Below are positions 16,580-24,748 of a stretch of DNA of 44,701 nucleotides, one piece after another (the first letter of the stretch is position 1; every line of letters begins with the position of its first letter). This DNA is from DAIDKA01 sp036489445. Its GTDB lineage: Bacteria; Pseudomonadota; Gammaproteobacteria; Steroidobacterales; Steroidobacteraceae. The position numbers and the translations under genes were made by a program. The notes under the pieces are model-generated. The model was not told the DNA's origin. It saw only the letters and a program-made list of their open reading frames with translations, and ran no database searches. The stretch lies in assembly GCA_036489445.1 (NCBI GenBank), contig DASXFV010000020.1, forward strand, positions 1 through 44,701, given 5' to 3'.

Positions 16580-17262
16580 ACCGGCGGTAGCACCTGCACC
16601 AGCCACTGCGTGATGGCGAGAATTTCCTCGGCACACAGCTGATGCTGCATGGGGTAATCGAGCCAGCGGGGCGTGTAGCCCTGAGCGGTCAAGGCGTCGA
16701 AGGATTTTCGGGCCAGCTCCACCGGCACGATGGGATCGAAGCTGCCGTGACACATCAGGATGGGGATGGCCCGGTTTGCCGCAGAGGCTTGCGCAGCCAG
16801 GGTCGCCGCCAAGGGCAGGTAGGTGGAGAGGGCCAGAATGCCCGCCAGGGGTTGGGGCGCCCGCAGCCCGGTTTGCAGTGCGATGGCGCCTCCTTGGGAA
16901 AACCCCGCCAGGACGATGCGTTCGGCGCGGATGCCGACGGCACATTCCCGTTCGATCTGTGCCTGCACCAGGGCTGCCGATGCCTGGATGCCTTCAGCAT
17001 CCTCCCGGTCGCGCACGCCTCGGCTATAGATGTCGTACCAGGCCCGCATGCGCATGCCGTTATTGACCGTGACCGGGCGCACAGGGGCATTGGGGAAAAT
17101 GAACCGTGGTGCCAGGTTGTCCGGCAGGCGCAACTGCGGCACCAGGGGCACGAAATCGGTCCCATCGGCCCCCAGGCCATGCATCCAGATGACGCTGGCC
17201 GTCGGGGGCATGGCGGGAGTCATGACAATGGCGTCGGGGGACTGGCGAGTGGCGTATTTCAC
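16576..17262 (-). CDS. Carboxylesterase/phospholipase, alpha/beta hydrolase
   Basis: This cytoplasmic hydrolase belongs to the phospholipase/carboxylesterase (acyl-protein thioesterase-like) family. It has the opening HGLGADGTDF oxyanion region, the nucleophile elbow GFSQGG, the Asp in HGSFDPIVP and the His in YPMQHQLC, giving a complete catalytic triad in the right order. At about 228 residues it has the usual family length from GTG 17262; ATG 17223 is the alternative and neither has a strong ribosome binding site. The longer open frame to 17526 runs antisense into the PurM-like gene and is not used. It is transcribed away from the PurM-like gene with a 71-bp divergent gap. Confidence 0.87.
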   Translation of the reverse strand: MKYATRQSPDAIVMTPAMPPTASVIWMHGLGADGTDFVPLVPQLRLPDNLAPRFIFPNAPVRPVTVNNGMRMRAWYDIYSRGVRDREDAEGIQASAALVQAQIERECAVGIRAERIVLAGFSQGGAIALQTGLRAPQPLAGILALSTYLPLAATLAAQASAANRAIPILMCHGSFDPIVPVELARKSFDALTAQGYTPRWLDYPMQHQLCAEEILAITQWLVQVLPPV

Positions 17263-17333
17263 GGGCCTACGATACCGCAGGCGCCGCCTGTTACGATGCC
17301 CCCAGTTTCCGTTGCCACACACCGGAGTCGCCC

Positions 17334-18443
17334 TTGTCAGAGGCGCCCCTTGATTATCAAAGCGCTGGCGTCGACTACCACCGCATCGACCAGCTGAAGA
17401 TCCGCGCGCAGCAGGCCGCCCGCGGTACCGCCCGCCATCTGGCGGCCCACGGTGCCCGCGAAATTGCCAGCTCGCGGGGCGAATCGGCCTACGTGGTCGA
17501 AACCCACGGGGTGCTGGTGGCCTCAATCGTGGAGTGCCTGGGCACCAAGTCGCTGGTCGCCGATGCCATGCGGGCCCTCAGTGGCCGCAGCCACTACGAC
17601 ACCATCGCCCAGGACACCATTGCCATGGCGGTGAACGATCTCGTGACCGTCGGCGCGGCGCCGATTTCCATCCACGCCTATTGGGCAGCCGGGGGCAGTG
17701 ACTGGTTCTCCGATGTGCCGCGCATGGAGGATCTGGTGCGCGGCTGGCAGGCCGCCTGCGATGTGTGCGAAATGTCCTGGGGCGGGGGGGAGACACCGGC
17801 ACTGGGGGGCGTGGTCGCATCGGGCAGCATCGACCTCGCCGCCTCCTGTGTCGGCATCGTGCCCTCGCGCGCACACCTTACCCTGGGGGAGGAACTGCGG
17901 GCGGGTGATGCCATCGTACTGCTGGCCGCAAGCGGTATTCACGCCAACGGGGTCAGCCTGGCGCGCAAGCTTGCGCAGTCCCTGACCCTTGGATTTGCCA
18001 CGCCCCTGAGCGATGGTCGCCCGTTCGGTGAGGCGCTGCTGGAGCCGACGGTGCTGTATCCGCCGGTACTGAAGGCGTTGTGGGCGGCCAAGGTGCTGCC
18101 CCATTACTGCGTCAACATCACCGGTCATGGCTGGCGCAAGCTGATGCGGCATGCCGGGGATTTTACCTACCGCATGGACTCGATTCCGCAGGTGCCGCAG
18201 GTGCTGTCCTTCCTGCAGCGCGAGGGACGCATGGAGCCGCGTGAGGCCTATGGCAGCCTCAATATGGGCGCCGGCTTTGCGCTGTTCGTAGCGCCGTCCG
18301 ATGTGCAGGCGACGATCGCGGCGGCGCGCTCGGCGGGCATAGCCGCGTGGCCCTGCGGTGTCGTCGAACCGGGTCCGCGGCGCGTGCTCATCGAGCCGCT
18401 CGATATCGAGTACGCGGCGGATGAACTGGTCCTGCGCGGCTGA
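17334..18443 (+). CDS. PurM-like AIR synthase-related protein
   Basis: The 369-residue protein aligns by motif with aminoimidazole ribonucleotide synthase: DTIAMAVNDLVTVGAAP (metal/ATP loop), GGETPAL, SGIHANGVSLARKL and LNMGAGFALFV. It differs from housekeeping PurM in a longer N-terminus, in GGETPALGG where PurM has GGETAEMP, and in ITGHGWRKLMR where PurM has ITGGGLxxN. It is therefore a PurM-superfamily paralogue or alternative AIR synthase, acting on an ATP-dependent amide or amine step; the exact substrate is not clear. TTG 17334 is taken as the start because GGAG lies 6 nt ahead. Its TGA overlaps the ATG of pyrD by one base, so the two are translationally coupled, and a nucleotide-synthesis role fits. 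Confidence 0.8.
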   Translation: MSEAPLDYQSAGVDYHRIDQLKIRAQQAARGTARHLAAHGAREIASSRGESAYVVETHGVLVASIVECLGTKSLVADAMRALSGRSHYDTIAQDTIAMAVNDLVTVGAAPISIHAYWAAGGSDWFSDVPRMEDLVRGWQAACDVCEMSWGGGETPALGGVVASGSIDLAASCVGIVPSRAHLTLGEELRAGDAIVLLAASGIHANGVSLARKLAQSLTLGFATPLSDGRPFGEALLEPTVLYPPVLKALWAAKVLPHYCVNITGHGWRKLMRHAGDFTYRMDSIPQVPQVLSFLQREGRMEPREAYGSLNMGAGFALFVAPSDVQATIAAARSAGIAAWPCGVVEPGPRRVLIEPLDIEYAADELVLRG

Positions 18444-19501
18444 TGTACGCGCTGGCACGAGCGCTGCTCTTCGCCCTGGATGCTGAGCGGGCGCATGGTT
18501 TGACACTCGCGGCCATGCGGGTCAGCCACCACCTCGGGTTACTGCGGCTGCTAGCCGCCGAGCAAACGGCGCAACCGGTGGAACTCATGGGGCTCACTTT
18601 CATCAATCGCGTCGGTCTTGCCGCAGGTTTCGACAAGAATGCCACGTGCGTGGATGCCATGGGGGCACTGGGCTTCGGCTTTGTCGAGGTGGGAACCCTG
18701 ACCCCGCGGGGCCAGGAGGGGAATCCCCGGCCCCGGGTCTTCCGCCTGCCCAAGGCACGCGCGGTCATCAACCGCATGGGGTTTCCCAATGAGGGTGTGG
18801 AGGCTGCGGCGCTGCGCCTGCGCCGGCGTCGCTATACCGGTGTGTGCGGTGTGAATATCGGCAAGAACGCCGCAACGCCGCTGGAGCAGGCCACGGCCGA
18901 TTATGTGGCGGCGCTGCGGGCGGTCTATGAACATGCCGATTACGTGGCCATCAATATCAGCAGCCCCAACACTCAGGGGCTGCGTCAGTTGCAAGAGGGT
19001 GAGCAACTGCGGCCACTGTTGCGCGCCTTGCTGGACACCCGGGCGGAGCTCGCCGAACGCATCGGCTGGAGAGTGCCGCTGGTGGTGAAGCTATCGCCGG
19101 ATCTGGCAGCCGATGATTTGGCGCGCACCGCGCAGGTCATCCGCGAGCTGTCCCTGGATGGCGTGATTGCCACCAACACGACTCTGGAACGCGCCGCCGT
19201 GGCAAGCCTGCGGCACGCCCAGCGCCCCGGGGGCCTGAGCGGCGAGCCGCTGCGCGAGCGCTCATTGCAGGTCGTGCGCCGCCTGCGGGAGTTACTGGGG
19301 CCGGAAATGCCGCTGATCGGTGTGGGAGGCATCAGCAGCGCAGCGGATGCCGCCGCCATGCTCGCGGCGGGAGCCAACCTGATTCAGGTGTACACCGGGC
19401 TCATCTACCGCGGACCGGCCCTGGTGCGCGAACTGGTGACGGCTGATCATCTGACCCGTCAGCATCCGGCCCGGCGCAAGGCGCGCCACAATCGGCCATA
19501 A
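18443..19501 (+). CDS. pyrD: Dihydroorotate dehydrogenase (quinone), class 2
   Basis: PyrD oxidises dihydroorotate to orotate in pyrimidine synthesis and passes electrons to membrane quinone. The 352-residue protein has the class 2 N-terminal membrane-associating helices (MYALARALLFALDAERAHGL), then the FMN barrel: AAGFDKNA, the catalytic-serine segment NISSPNTQGLRQLQ, VVKLSPDLA, ATNTTLERA, and the FMN phosphate site IGVGGISSAADA. The class 2 N-terminus and a Ser in place of the class 1 Cys are clear. The start overlaps the upstream stop (TGATG at 18441-18445). A small hairpin follows the gene. Confidence 0.96.
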   Translation: MYALARALLFALDAERAHGLTLAAMRVSHHLGLLRLLAAEQTAQPVELMGLTFINRVGLAAGFDKNATCVDAMGALGFGFVEVGTLTPRGQEGNPRPRVFRLPKARAVINRMGFPNEGVEAAALRLRRRRYTGVCGVNIGKNAATPLEQATADYVAALRAVYEHADYVAINISSPNTQGLRQLQEGEQLRPLLRALLDTRAELAERIGWRVPLVVKLSPDLAADDLARTAQVIRELSLDGVIATNTTLERAAVASLRHAQRPGGLSGEPLRERSLQVVRRLRELLGPEMPLIGVGGISSAADAAAMLAAGANLIQVYTGLIYRGPALVRELVTADHLTRQHPARRKARHNRP

Positions 19502-19513
19502 ATCTTCTCTACC

Positions 19514-19529
19514 GCGGCATATTTGCCGC
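19514..19529 (+). terminator. Weak hairpin after pyrD
   Basis: GCGGCA-TATT-TGCCGC forms a perfect 6-bp stem 13 nt after the pyrD stop, followed by ATTTCCC. The stem is short and the T-run poor, so it is at best a weak terminator. Confidence 0.3.
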
Positions 19530-19610
19530 ATTTCCCGGTCCACTTGCAGGAGTGAACTGTACCGGTAGCGGCAGGCAATGGGCCGCCGCCACTTAACCGA
19601 GGTACGGGTC

Positions 19611-20480
19611 ATGAATGCAAATACGCGCAAGGTACACAGGACTTTGGTGGGTTTCGGCGTGGCATGCGCCGTGGCGGCAGCGCTGCCTTGCGTTGCTGCA
19701 GACGCCGAGGCCTCCCCGCCATTGGATACCGTGATCGTTCAGGGGCACAGCATCCCGCCGGACCCCAGTGTCACCCCCGAGAAGACCCCCGACCCGAGCA
19801 AGAAGACCAAGTCGGCAGCGGCCGAGGAGAACATCGGGTTCTTCAGCGGGCTGGCGATCGGGGCGGTGGCTGCCGGTCCCGTCGGCGCGATAGCTGGCGG
19901 AATCACCGGCGCGCTGCTGGGCGAGCACTACCACAAGCAGAAGGTCGCCAATCGCCAGCTGGCGGCGGATCTTTCGGGCAGCAATGCCGACAAGGCGAAA
20001 CTGACCCAGACCGTGCTGCAGTTGGATGGCACCCTGCAACTGACTCAGCAGCAGCAGGCGCAGCTGGCCACCTCCCTGGACCATGCGCGCGACCTGACGC
20101 TCAACATCGGCTTCCGCACCGGCGATGCCAACCTCACGCCGGATGACATCGATCAGCTGACCACGCTCGGTCAGCTGGCCGGGAGCATGAGCGGCGTGAA
20201 GATCCGCGTGAGTGGCCACACGGACCCGCGTGGGTCCCAGCAGTACAATACGGCACTGGCGCAGGAGCGCGCCGAGTCAGTGGCCGCGGTGCTGGAGAAT
20301 GCTGGTCTGGACAAGGACCGGATCGTCATCGAGGCGCTGGGTGCGAGTGGAGCCTCTGCCGGCGGCAACCTGGATGACTACGCCTTTGAGCGGCGGGTCA
20401 GCGTCAAACTGGTGGGCAGCGAGGCGGGTGTGGTGCAGTCGGGCCAGGCCACCCCGACCACAGTTGCGCAGACCCAGTGA
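19611..20480 (+). CDS. OmpA-family envelope protein with glycine zipper
   Basis: The 289-residue protein has a signal peptide (cleavage near CVAA-DA), a Pro/Lys-rich linker, a glycine-zipper hydrophobic segment (GLAIGAVAAGPVGAIAGGI, about residues 82-100) and a Gln-rich helical stretch. It ends in an OmpA C-terminal peptidoglycan-binding domain (RVSGHTDPRGSQQYNTALA, with the binding Asp and later Arg in FERRVSVKL). It is likely anchored in the envelope and bound to peptidoglycan. The layout recalls sortase-associated PdsO proteins, but no sortase gene is nearby, so I do not use that name. The upstream in-frame ATG 19578 is rejected in favour of ATG 19611, which starts the signal peptide. A 13-bp hairpin follows the gene. 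Confidence 0.85.
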   Translation: MNANTRKVHRTLVGFGVACAVAAALPCVAADAEASPPLDTVIVQGHSIPPDPSVTPEKTPDPSKKTKSAAAEENIGFFSGLAIGAVAAGPVGAIAGGITGALLGEHYHKQKVANRQLAADLSGSNADKAKLTQTVLQLDGTLQLTQQQQAQLATSLDHARDLTLNIGFRTGDANLTPDDIDQLTTLGQLAGSMSGVKIRVSGHTDPRGSQQYNTALAQERAESVAAVLENAGLDKDRIVIEALGASGASAGGNLDDYAFERRVSVKLVGSEAGVVQSGQATPTTVAQTQ

Positions 20481-20492
20481 GAGGTGGTGAGC

Positions 20493-20521
20493 GCCGTGCG
20501 GCGCAGCCTGCGCCGCACGGC
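20493..20521. terminator. Strong hairpin between convergent genes
   Basis: A perfect 13-bp GC-rich stem (arms 20493-20505 and 20509-20521, loop GCC) lies between the OmpA-family gene and the aminotransferase. No T-run follows on either strand, so it may work as a bidirectional hairpin with Rho or as a 3' end stabiliser. Confidence 0.5.
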
Positions 20522-20537
20522 TGCTTGCGAGCGATGG

Positions 20538-21845
20538 TTACAGGGTCTTGAGTACCGAGCGCAGGGTCTCGAAGATCTGATCAATGTGCTTGGGCTCGAT
20601 AATCAGCGGCGGGGAGAGCGCCAGAATATCGGCAGTCTGGCGCACCAGCAGCCCACGCTCGAAGCACTTCAGGTATACCTCAGATCCCCGCGCGCCCGGC
20701 TTTCCGGCGACGGGATCGAACTCCAGCCCCAGGATCAGGCCGTAGCTGCGCACGTCGATGACATGCGGCAGACCCCGCAGCGAGTGCGAGGCCTCCTGCC
20801 ATTCCTTGTCGACGGTCTTGGCGCGGGTCAGCAGATTCTCACGCGCGTAGATATCCAGCGTCGCCAGACCCGCGGCACACGCTGTTGGATGTCCGGAGTA
20901 GGTGTACCCGTGGAAGATCTCGATGCCATCGGGGCCATTCATGAAGGCCTCGTAGATGGCCTTGCTGCAAATGGCGGCGCCCATGGGCACGCAACCATTG
21001 GTGAGCCCCTTGGCGCAGGTGATGATGTCCGGGGTGACGCCGAACTCCTGGGCGGCGAAGGGCGCACCGGTACGGCCGAAGCCGGTGATGACTTCGTCGA
21101 ATATGAGCAGGATGCCGTGCTTGGTGCAGATATCACGCAGCCGCTGCAGGTAGCCCACGGGCGGCAGCAGCACGCCGGTGGAGCCGGCGACAGGCTCGAC
21201 GATGACCGCGGCAATGGTCGAGGCATCCTGCAACGCGATGATCTTTTCCAACTCGTTGGCCAGTTCGACCCCGTGCTGCGGCAGGCCGCGCGAGAAGGCG
21301 TTGCGCGCCAGATCATGCGTGTGCGGCAGGTGATCCACGTTCGGCAGCAATGTTCCTGACCACATCTTGCGGTTGGCTGCGATGCCCCCGACCGAGATGC
21401 CGGCGAAACTCACACCGTTGTACCCGCGCACGCGGCCCACGATGCGGGTCCGCCGCGCCTCACCACGTACGGCATGGTAGCCAATCGCGATTTTCAGTGC
21501 GGTGTCCACCGCCTCGGAGCCCGAGTTGCCAAAGAACACATGGTCCAGGCCCTGCGGCGCGAGCTCCGCAACGCGATGCGCCAATTCATAGGCGCCCGGA
21601 TGTCCCATGTTGAAGGGCGGGGCGTAATCCATGGTCTCCAGCTGCCTGGCGACCGCTTCCGTGATTTCGCGTCGGCCATGACCGGCGTTCACGCACCACA
21701 GTCCCGCCACGGCGTCCAGGATCTGGCGACCGTCGGCACTCCAGTAGTGCATGCCGGAGGCCTTGGCAAGAATGCGCGGTTTGGCCTTGAACTGGCGGTT
21801 GGGCGTGAAGGGCATCCACAGGGATTCGAGCGAGGGCGTCGACAT
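20538..21845 (-). CDS. Omega-amino acid:pyruvate aminotransferase (class III)
   Basis: This 435-residue PLP enzyme moves a terminal amino group, most likely from beta-alanine or a related omega-amino acid, to pyruvate. It matches the Pseudomonas omega-APT pattern: LWMPFTPNRQF at the N-terminus, DAVAGLWCVNAGHG, FFGNSGSEAVDTALK (PLP phosphate), VEPVAGSTGVL, FDEVITGFGRTG, and the Schiff-base Lys in ITCAKGLTNG. SpuC-type putrescine aminotransferases are related but fit less well. It is divergent from puuR across 137 bp, which places it under likely PuuR control. Beta-alanine made from 3-aminopropanal during spermidine breakdown would be a fitting substrate. Confidence 0.9.
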   Translation of the reverse strand: MSTPSLESLWMPFTPNRQFKAKPRILAKASGMHYWSADGRQILDAVAGLWCVNAGHGRREITEAVARQLETMDYAPPFNMGHPGAYELAHRVAELAPQGLDHVFFGNSGSEAVDTALKIAIGYHAVRGEARRTRIVGRVRGYNGVSFAGISVGGIAANRKMWSGTLLPNVDHLPHTHDLARNAFSRGLPQHGVELANELEKIIALQDASTIAAVIVEPVAGSTGVLLPPVGYLQRLRDICTKHGILLIFDEVITGFGRTGAPFAAQEFGVTPDIITCAKGLTNGCVPMGAAICSKAIYEAFMNGPDGIEIFHGYTYSGHPTACAAGLATLDIYARENLLTRAKTVDKEWQEASHSLRGLPHVIDVRSYGLILGLEFDPVAGKPGARGSEVYLKCFERGLLVRQTADILALSPPLIIEPKHIDQIFETLRSVLKTL

Positions 21846-21905
21846 GATCGTATGTGCTCCGGAAACGCGAATACGGTAAACGGGGGGACCGGATGATAAA
21901 GAAAG

Positions 21906-21962
21906 TTGACAATTTGGGCTACAAGAGCGGAAATTTCGCCCCCTTCGTTGAGTATCCTCAAC
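21906..21962 (+). promoter_or_regulatory. Divergent control region of the aminotransferase and puuR
   Basis: A consensus -35 hexamer TTGACA (21906-21911) faces puuR, though no good -10 follows at 16-18 nt. Downstream, GTTGAG-TATC-CTCAAC (21947-21962) is a perfect 6-bp inverted repeat ending 20 bp before the puuR ATG, a natural place for an operator. It does not match the AT-rich PuuR box known from E. coli, so the binding protein is uncertain. Confidence 0.4.
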
Positions 21963-21982
21963 ATGTTAGTCATTTACATAAT

Positions 21983-22534
21983 ATGAGTATCGACGTTGGC
22001 GCGAAGCTGCGCAGCGTGCGGGTGGCCTTCGGATTGTCGCAGCGGGCGTTGGCGCGCCGCGCCGGGGTCACCAACGGCCTGATCTCCCTGATCGAGCAGA
22101 ATCGAGTCAGCCCCTCGGTCAGCTCCCTGAAGAAAGTGCTGGATGGGGTGCCGATGTCCCTGGCCGAATTCTTCACCCTGGATGAGGCGAGCGCGCCGCA
22201 GATGTACTTTGGCGTCGAGGAACTGGAGGAAGTGGGCACCGAGCAGGTCTCGCAGCGCCTGGTCGCCGCCCAGCGCAGTGGCCGGCAGTTGTCGATCCTG
22301 CACGAACGTTACGCCCAGGGGGCCGCCACGGGAGATGACATGCTCGCCCATCGGGGTGAGGAGGGTGGCCTGGTGGTGCGCGGACGCATCGAGCTGACCA
22401 TCGGGGGTTCCTCGCGCGTGCTCGGCCCCGGGGATGCGTACTACTTTGCCAGCCAGTTGCCGCATCGCTTCCGCAATGTCGGGCGCGAAGTATGCGAAAT
22501 TGTCAGCTGTGTCACTCCGCCAAGACTGAAATAA
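21983..22534 (+). CDS. puuR: Polyamine-responsive XRE-cupin repressor PuuR
   Basis: The 183-residue protein has an XRE helix-turn-helix at about 8-62 (GLSQRALARRAGVTNGLISL) and a C-terminal cupin at about 110-180 (HRGEEGGLVVRGRIELTIGG, GPGDAYYFASQLPHRF). This is the layout and close sequence pattern of E. coli PuuR, which represses putrescine-use genes until putrescine is present. The open frame starts 43 codons earlier, but ATG 21983 gives the family N-terminus (MSIDVGAKLRSVR). It lies between the aminotransferase and the puu genes it is expected to control, and its stop directly abuts the ATG of rlmL. Confidence 0.9.
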   Translation: MSIDVGAKLRSVRVAFGLSQRALARRAGVTNGLISLIEQNRVSPSVSSLKKVLDGVPMSLAEFFTLDEASAPQMYFGVEELEEVGTEQVSQRLVAAQRSGRQLSILHERYAQGAATGDDMLAHRGEEGGLVVRGRIELTIGGSSRVLGPGDAYYFASQLPHRFRNVGREVCEIVSCVTPPRLK

Positions 22535-24745
22535 ATGAGCGCTCCCCTCGAGGACGGCGCGGCGCTGTCGCTGATCGCCAGTTGCCCGCGTGGCCTGGCG
22601 GACCTGCTGGCGCGGGAACTGACGGTGCTGGGTGCCACGGGTATCCGCGAGCGCGCGACCGGTGTCATTTTCCAAGGCTCCTTGGAGTGCGCGTATCGCA
22701 GCTGCCTGCAGTCGCGCACGGCCAACCGGGTGTTCCTGGAAATCGCCAGTTTCAACGCGGCTACGACCGAGGAGTTTTACGCGCAGGTGCGGCGCGTGGA
22801 CTGGACGGCGCACCTCGGGCCGCAGGCAACCCTCGCCTGCGAGTTCACCGGGCAGCATCCGCAGATCACGCACACCCACTTCGGTGCGCTGAAGCTGAAG
22901 GACGCCATCTGTGATGGACTGCGTGCCTGGGCGGGCTACCGGCCCGATGTGCAGCGCGAACGCCCGGACGTACGTGTTCACGCCCACGCCAATGGCGAGC
23001 AGGTGACATTATCGATCGACCTGTCCGGCGAGAGCCTGCACCGGCGCGGTTACCGGGGCGCTCAGGGCGAGGCGCCGCTGAAAGAGAACGTCGCGGCCGG
23101 TATCCTGCTGCGCGCGGATTGGCCCAAGCTCGCCGCCGACGGCGCTGCTTTCCTGGACCCCATGTGCGGCTCGGGGACTCTGGTCATCGAGGCGGCACTG
23201 ATCGCGGCGGGGCGCGCACCCGGACTGGGGCGCGACTATTTCGGCTTCCTCGGTTGGCGGGGCCACGATCCTGGGCTGTGGCAGCGGGTACGGGCCCAGG
23301 CGCAGGCGCAAATCCACGAGCTGCCACCGCAGCACCAGCCGCTGCGGGGCATTGATCGTGACGCAGCGGCGGTCCGCGCCGCCGTGGACAATGCCCAGCG
23401 CGCCGGCATCACGCCCTGGGTGCATTTTGCCACGGCTTTGCTGGCGCAGTCCCAGCCGCTGGCCGGACAGACCACAGGTCTCCTGGCCACCAATCCGCCC
23501 TACGGGGTGCGCATGAAGGACATGGCCGGCGCGCGGGTCGCGCACCGCGAGCTGGGTATCGTGCTGCGCGAGCAGTTCCAGGGTTGGCATGCCGCAGTGT
23601 TCACCGGCACCCCGGAGTTGGGACTGGAGCTGGGCATCCGCGCACGCCGCACGCACACCCTGTGGAACGGCGCCCTTGAGTGCCGCCTGCTGCGCCTGAC
23701 GGTGGAGGAGGGAAGCTTTCGCGAGGTGGGCCAGAAGCGCACGGGTGTGAGTGCCGATGTGCAGCTGGCCGCCGCCCCTGGCGCGCGCATGTTCGCCAAC
23801 CGGCTGGCCAAGAACCTCAAGCGCCTGGATAGCTGGGCGCGCGCGCAGGGGGTGTTCAACCTACGTCTGTACGATGCAGACATGCCCGAGTACGCCTTGG
23901 CGATTGACCGCTATGGCATTGTCGGGGAGGCGGGACCTGAGGATTGGTTGTACGTCCAGGAATACGAAGCGCCCTCGACCATCGATCCGGAGGCGGTGCG
24001 CCGGCGCCGTGGCGAGGCGCTGTCCGTGCTGACCGAGGTCACCGGGGTACCGGGGGAACGCATCCGCGTGCGGCTGCGTCGCAAGCAGTCCGGCGGGGGT
24101 CAGTACCGCAAGCTGGAAAGCCAGTCCGTGTTCCATCAGACCTGCGAGGCCGCACTGCGCTTCTGGGTGAATTTTGACGATTACCTGGACACCGGCCTGT
24201 TCCTCGACCACCGCATCACCCGCGAGCGTCTGGGTGCGCAGGCACGGGGACGACGCTTCCTGAACCTGTTCTGCTATACCGCCACGGCCACCGCACACGC
24301 CGCGGCCGGTGGCGCCAGCGCCAGCACTTCGGTGGACATGTCGCGCACCTATCTGCAGTGGGCGCGTCGCAACCTGGATCTCAACGGTCTGGCGCGCGAA
24401 CCGCACCAGCTCATCCAGGCGGACTGTCGTCAATGGCTGGAAGAGGCCACCGCGGCCCGCGAACGCTACGACCTCGTGTTCCTGGACCCGCCGACCTTCT
24501 CAAACTCCAAGCGCATGCAAGGCGTGCTCGACGTGAGCCGCGACCACAGCACGCTCATCGATCTGTGCACGCAGCTGCTCAACCGCGATGGACTGCTGGT
24601 GTTCTCCACCAATGCGCAGCGCTTCAAGCTGGATGATTCCCTCAGCGAGCGTCACGCGGTGACGGATGTCTCCCGCGCCACCATTGCGCTTGATTTCGAG
24701 CGTAATCCGCATATTCACCGCTGTTTCGAGATCCGTCTGCGCTGA
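22535..24745 (+). CDS. rlmL: 23S rRNA methyltransferase RlmKL (m2G2445 / m7G2069)
   Basis: This fused enzyme makes N2-methylguanosine at 2445 and N7-methylguanosine at 2069 of 23S rRNA. In 736 residues it has an N-terminal ferredoxin-like/THUMP region (about 10-160), a first Rossmann methyltransferase with DPMCGSGTLVIEAAL and catalytic NPPYG (RlmL part), and a second with FLNLFCYTATATAHAA, FLDPPTFSNSKRM and FSTNAQRFKL (RlmK part). The E. coli protein has 702 residues and the same order. The ATG follows the puuR stop with no gap, so translation is probably coupled, which is an unusual place for a ribosome-modification gene. Its end is 3 bp from the convergent puuB stop. Confidence 0.96.
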   Translation: MSAPLEDGAALSLIASCPRGLADLLARELTVLGATGIRERATGVIFQGSLECAYRSCLQSRTANRVFLEIASFNAATTEEFYAQVRRVDWTAHLGPQATLACEFTGQHPQITHTHFGALKLKDAICDGLRAWAGYRPDVQRERPDVRVHAHANGEQVTLSIDLSGESLHRRGYRGAQGEAPLKENVAAGILLRADWPKLAADGAAFLDPMCGSGTLVIEAALIAAGRAPGLGRDYFGFLGWRGHDPGLWQRVRAQAQAQIHELPPQHQPLRGIDRDAAAVRAAVDNAQRAGITPWVHFATALLAQSQPLAGQTTGLLATNPPYGVRMKDMAGARVAHRELGIVLREQFQGWHAAVFTGTPELGLELGIRARRTHTLWNGALECRLLRLTVEEGSFREVGQKRTGVSADVQLAAAPGARMFANRLAKNLKRLDSWARAQGVFNLRLYDADMPEYALAIDRYGIVGEAGPEDWLYVQEYEAPSTIDPEAVRRRRGEALSVLTEVTGVPGERIRVRLRRKQSGGGQYRKLESQSVFHQTCEAALRFWVNFDDYLDTGLFLDHRITRERLGAQARGRRFLNLFCYTATATAHAAAGGASASTSVDMSRTYLQWARRNLDLNGLAREPHQLIQADCRQWLEEATAARERYDLVFLDPPTFSNSKRMQGVLDVSRDHSTLIDLCTQLLNRDGLLVFSTNAQRFKLDDSLSERHAVTDVSRATIALDFERNPHIHRCFEIRLR

Positions 24746-24748
24746 GGC

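Noticed and set aside
16576..17526. 88-residue N-terminal extension of the carboxylesterase
   Set aside because: The extra part is Arg/Gly/Pro-rich, antisense to the PurM-like gene, and lies outside the hydrolase domain.
19611..20480. Sortase-associated PdsO assignment for the OmpA-family protein
   Set aside because: The glycine zipper plus OmpA layout fits, but no sortase or sorting-signal gene is near.
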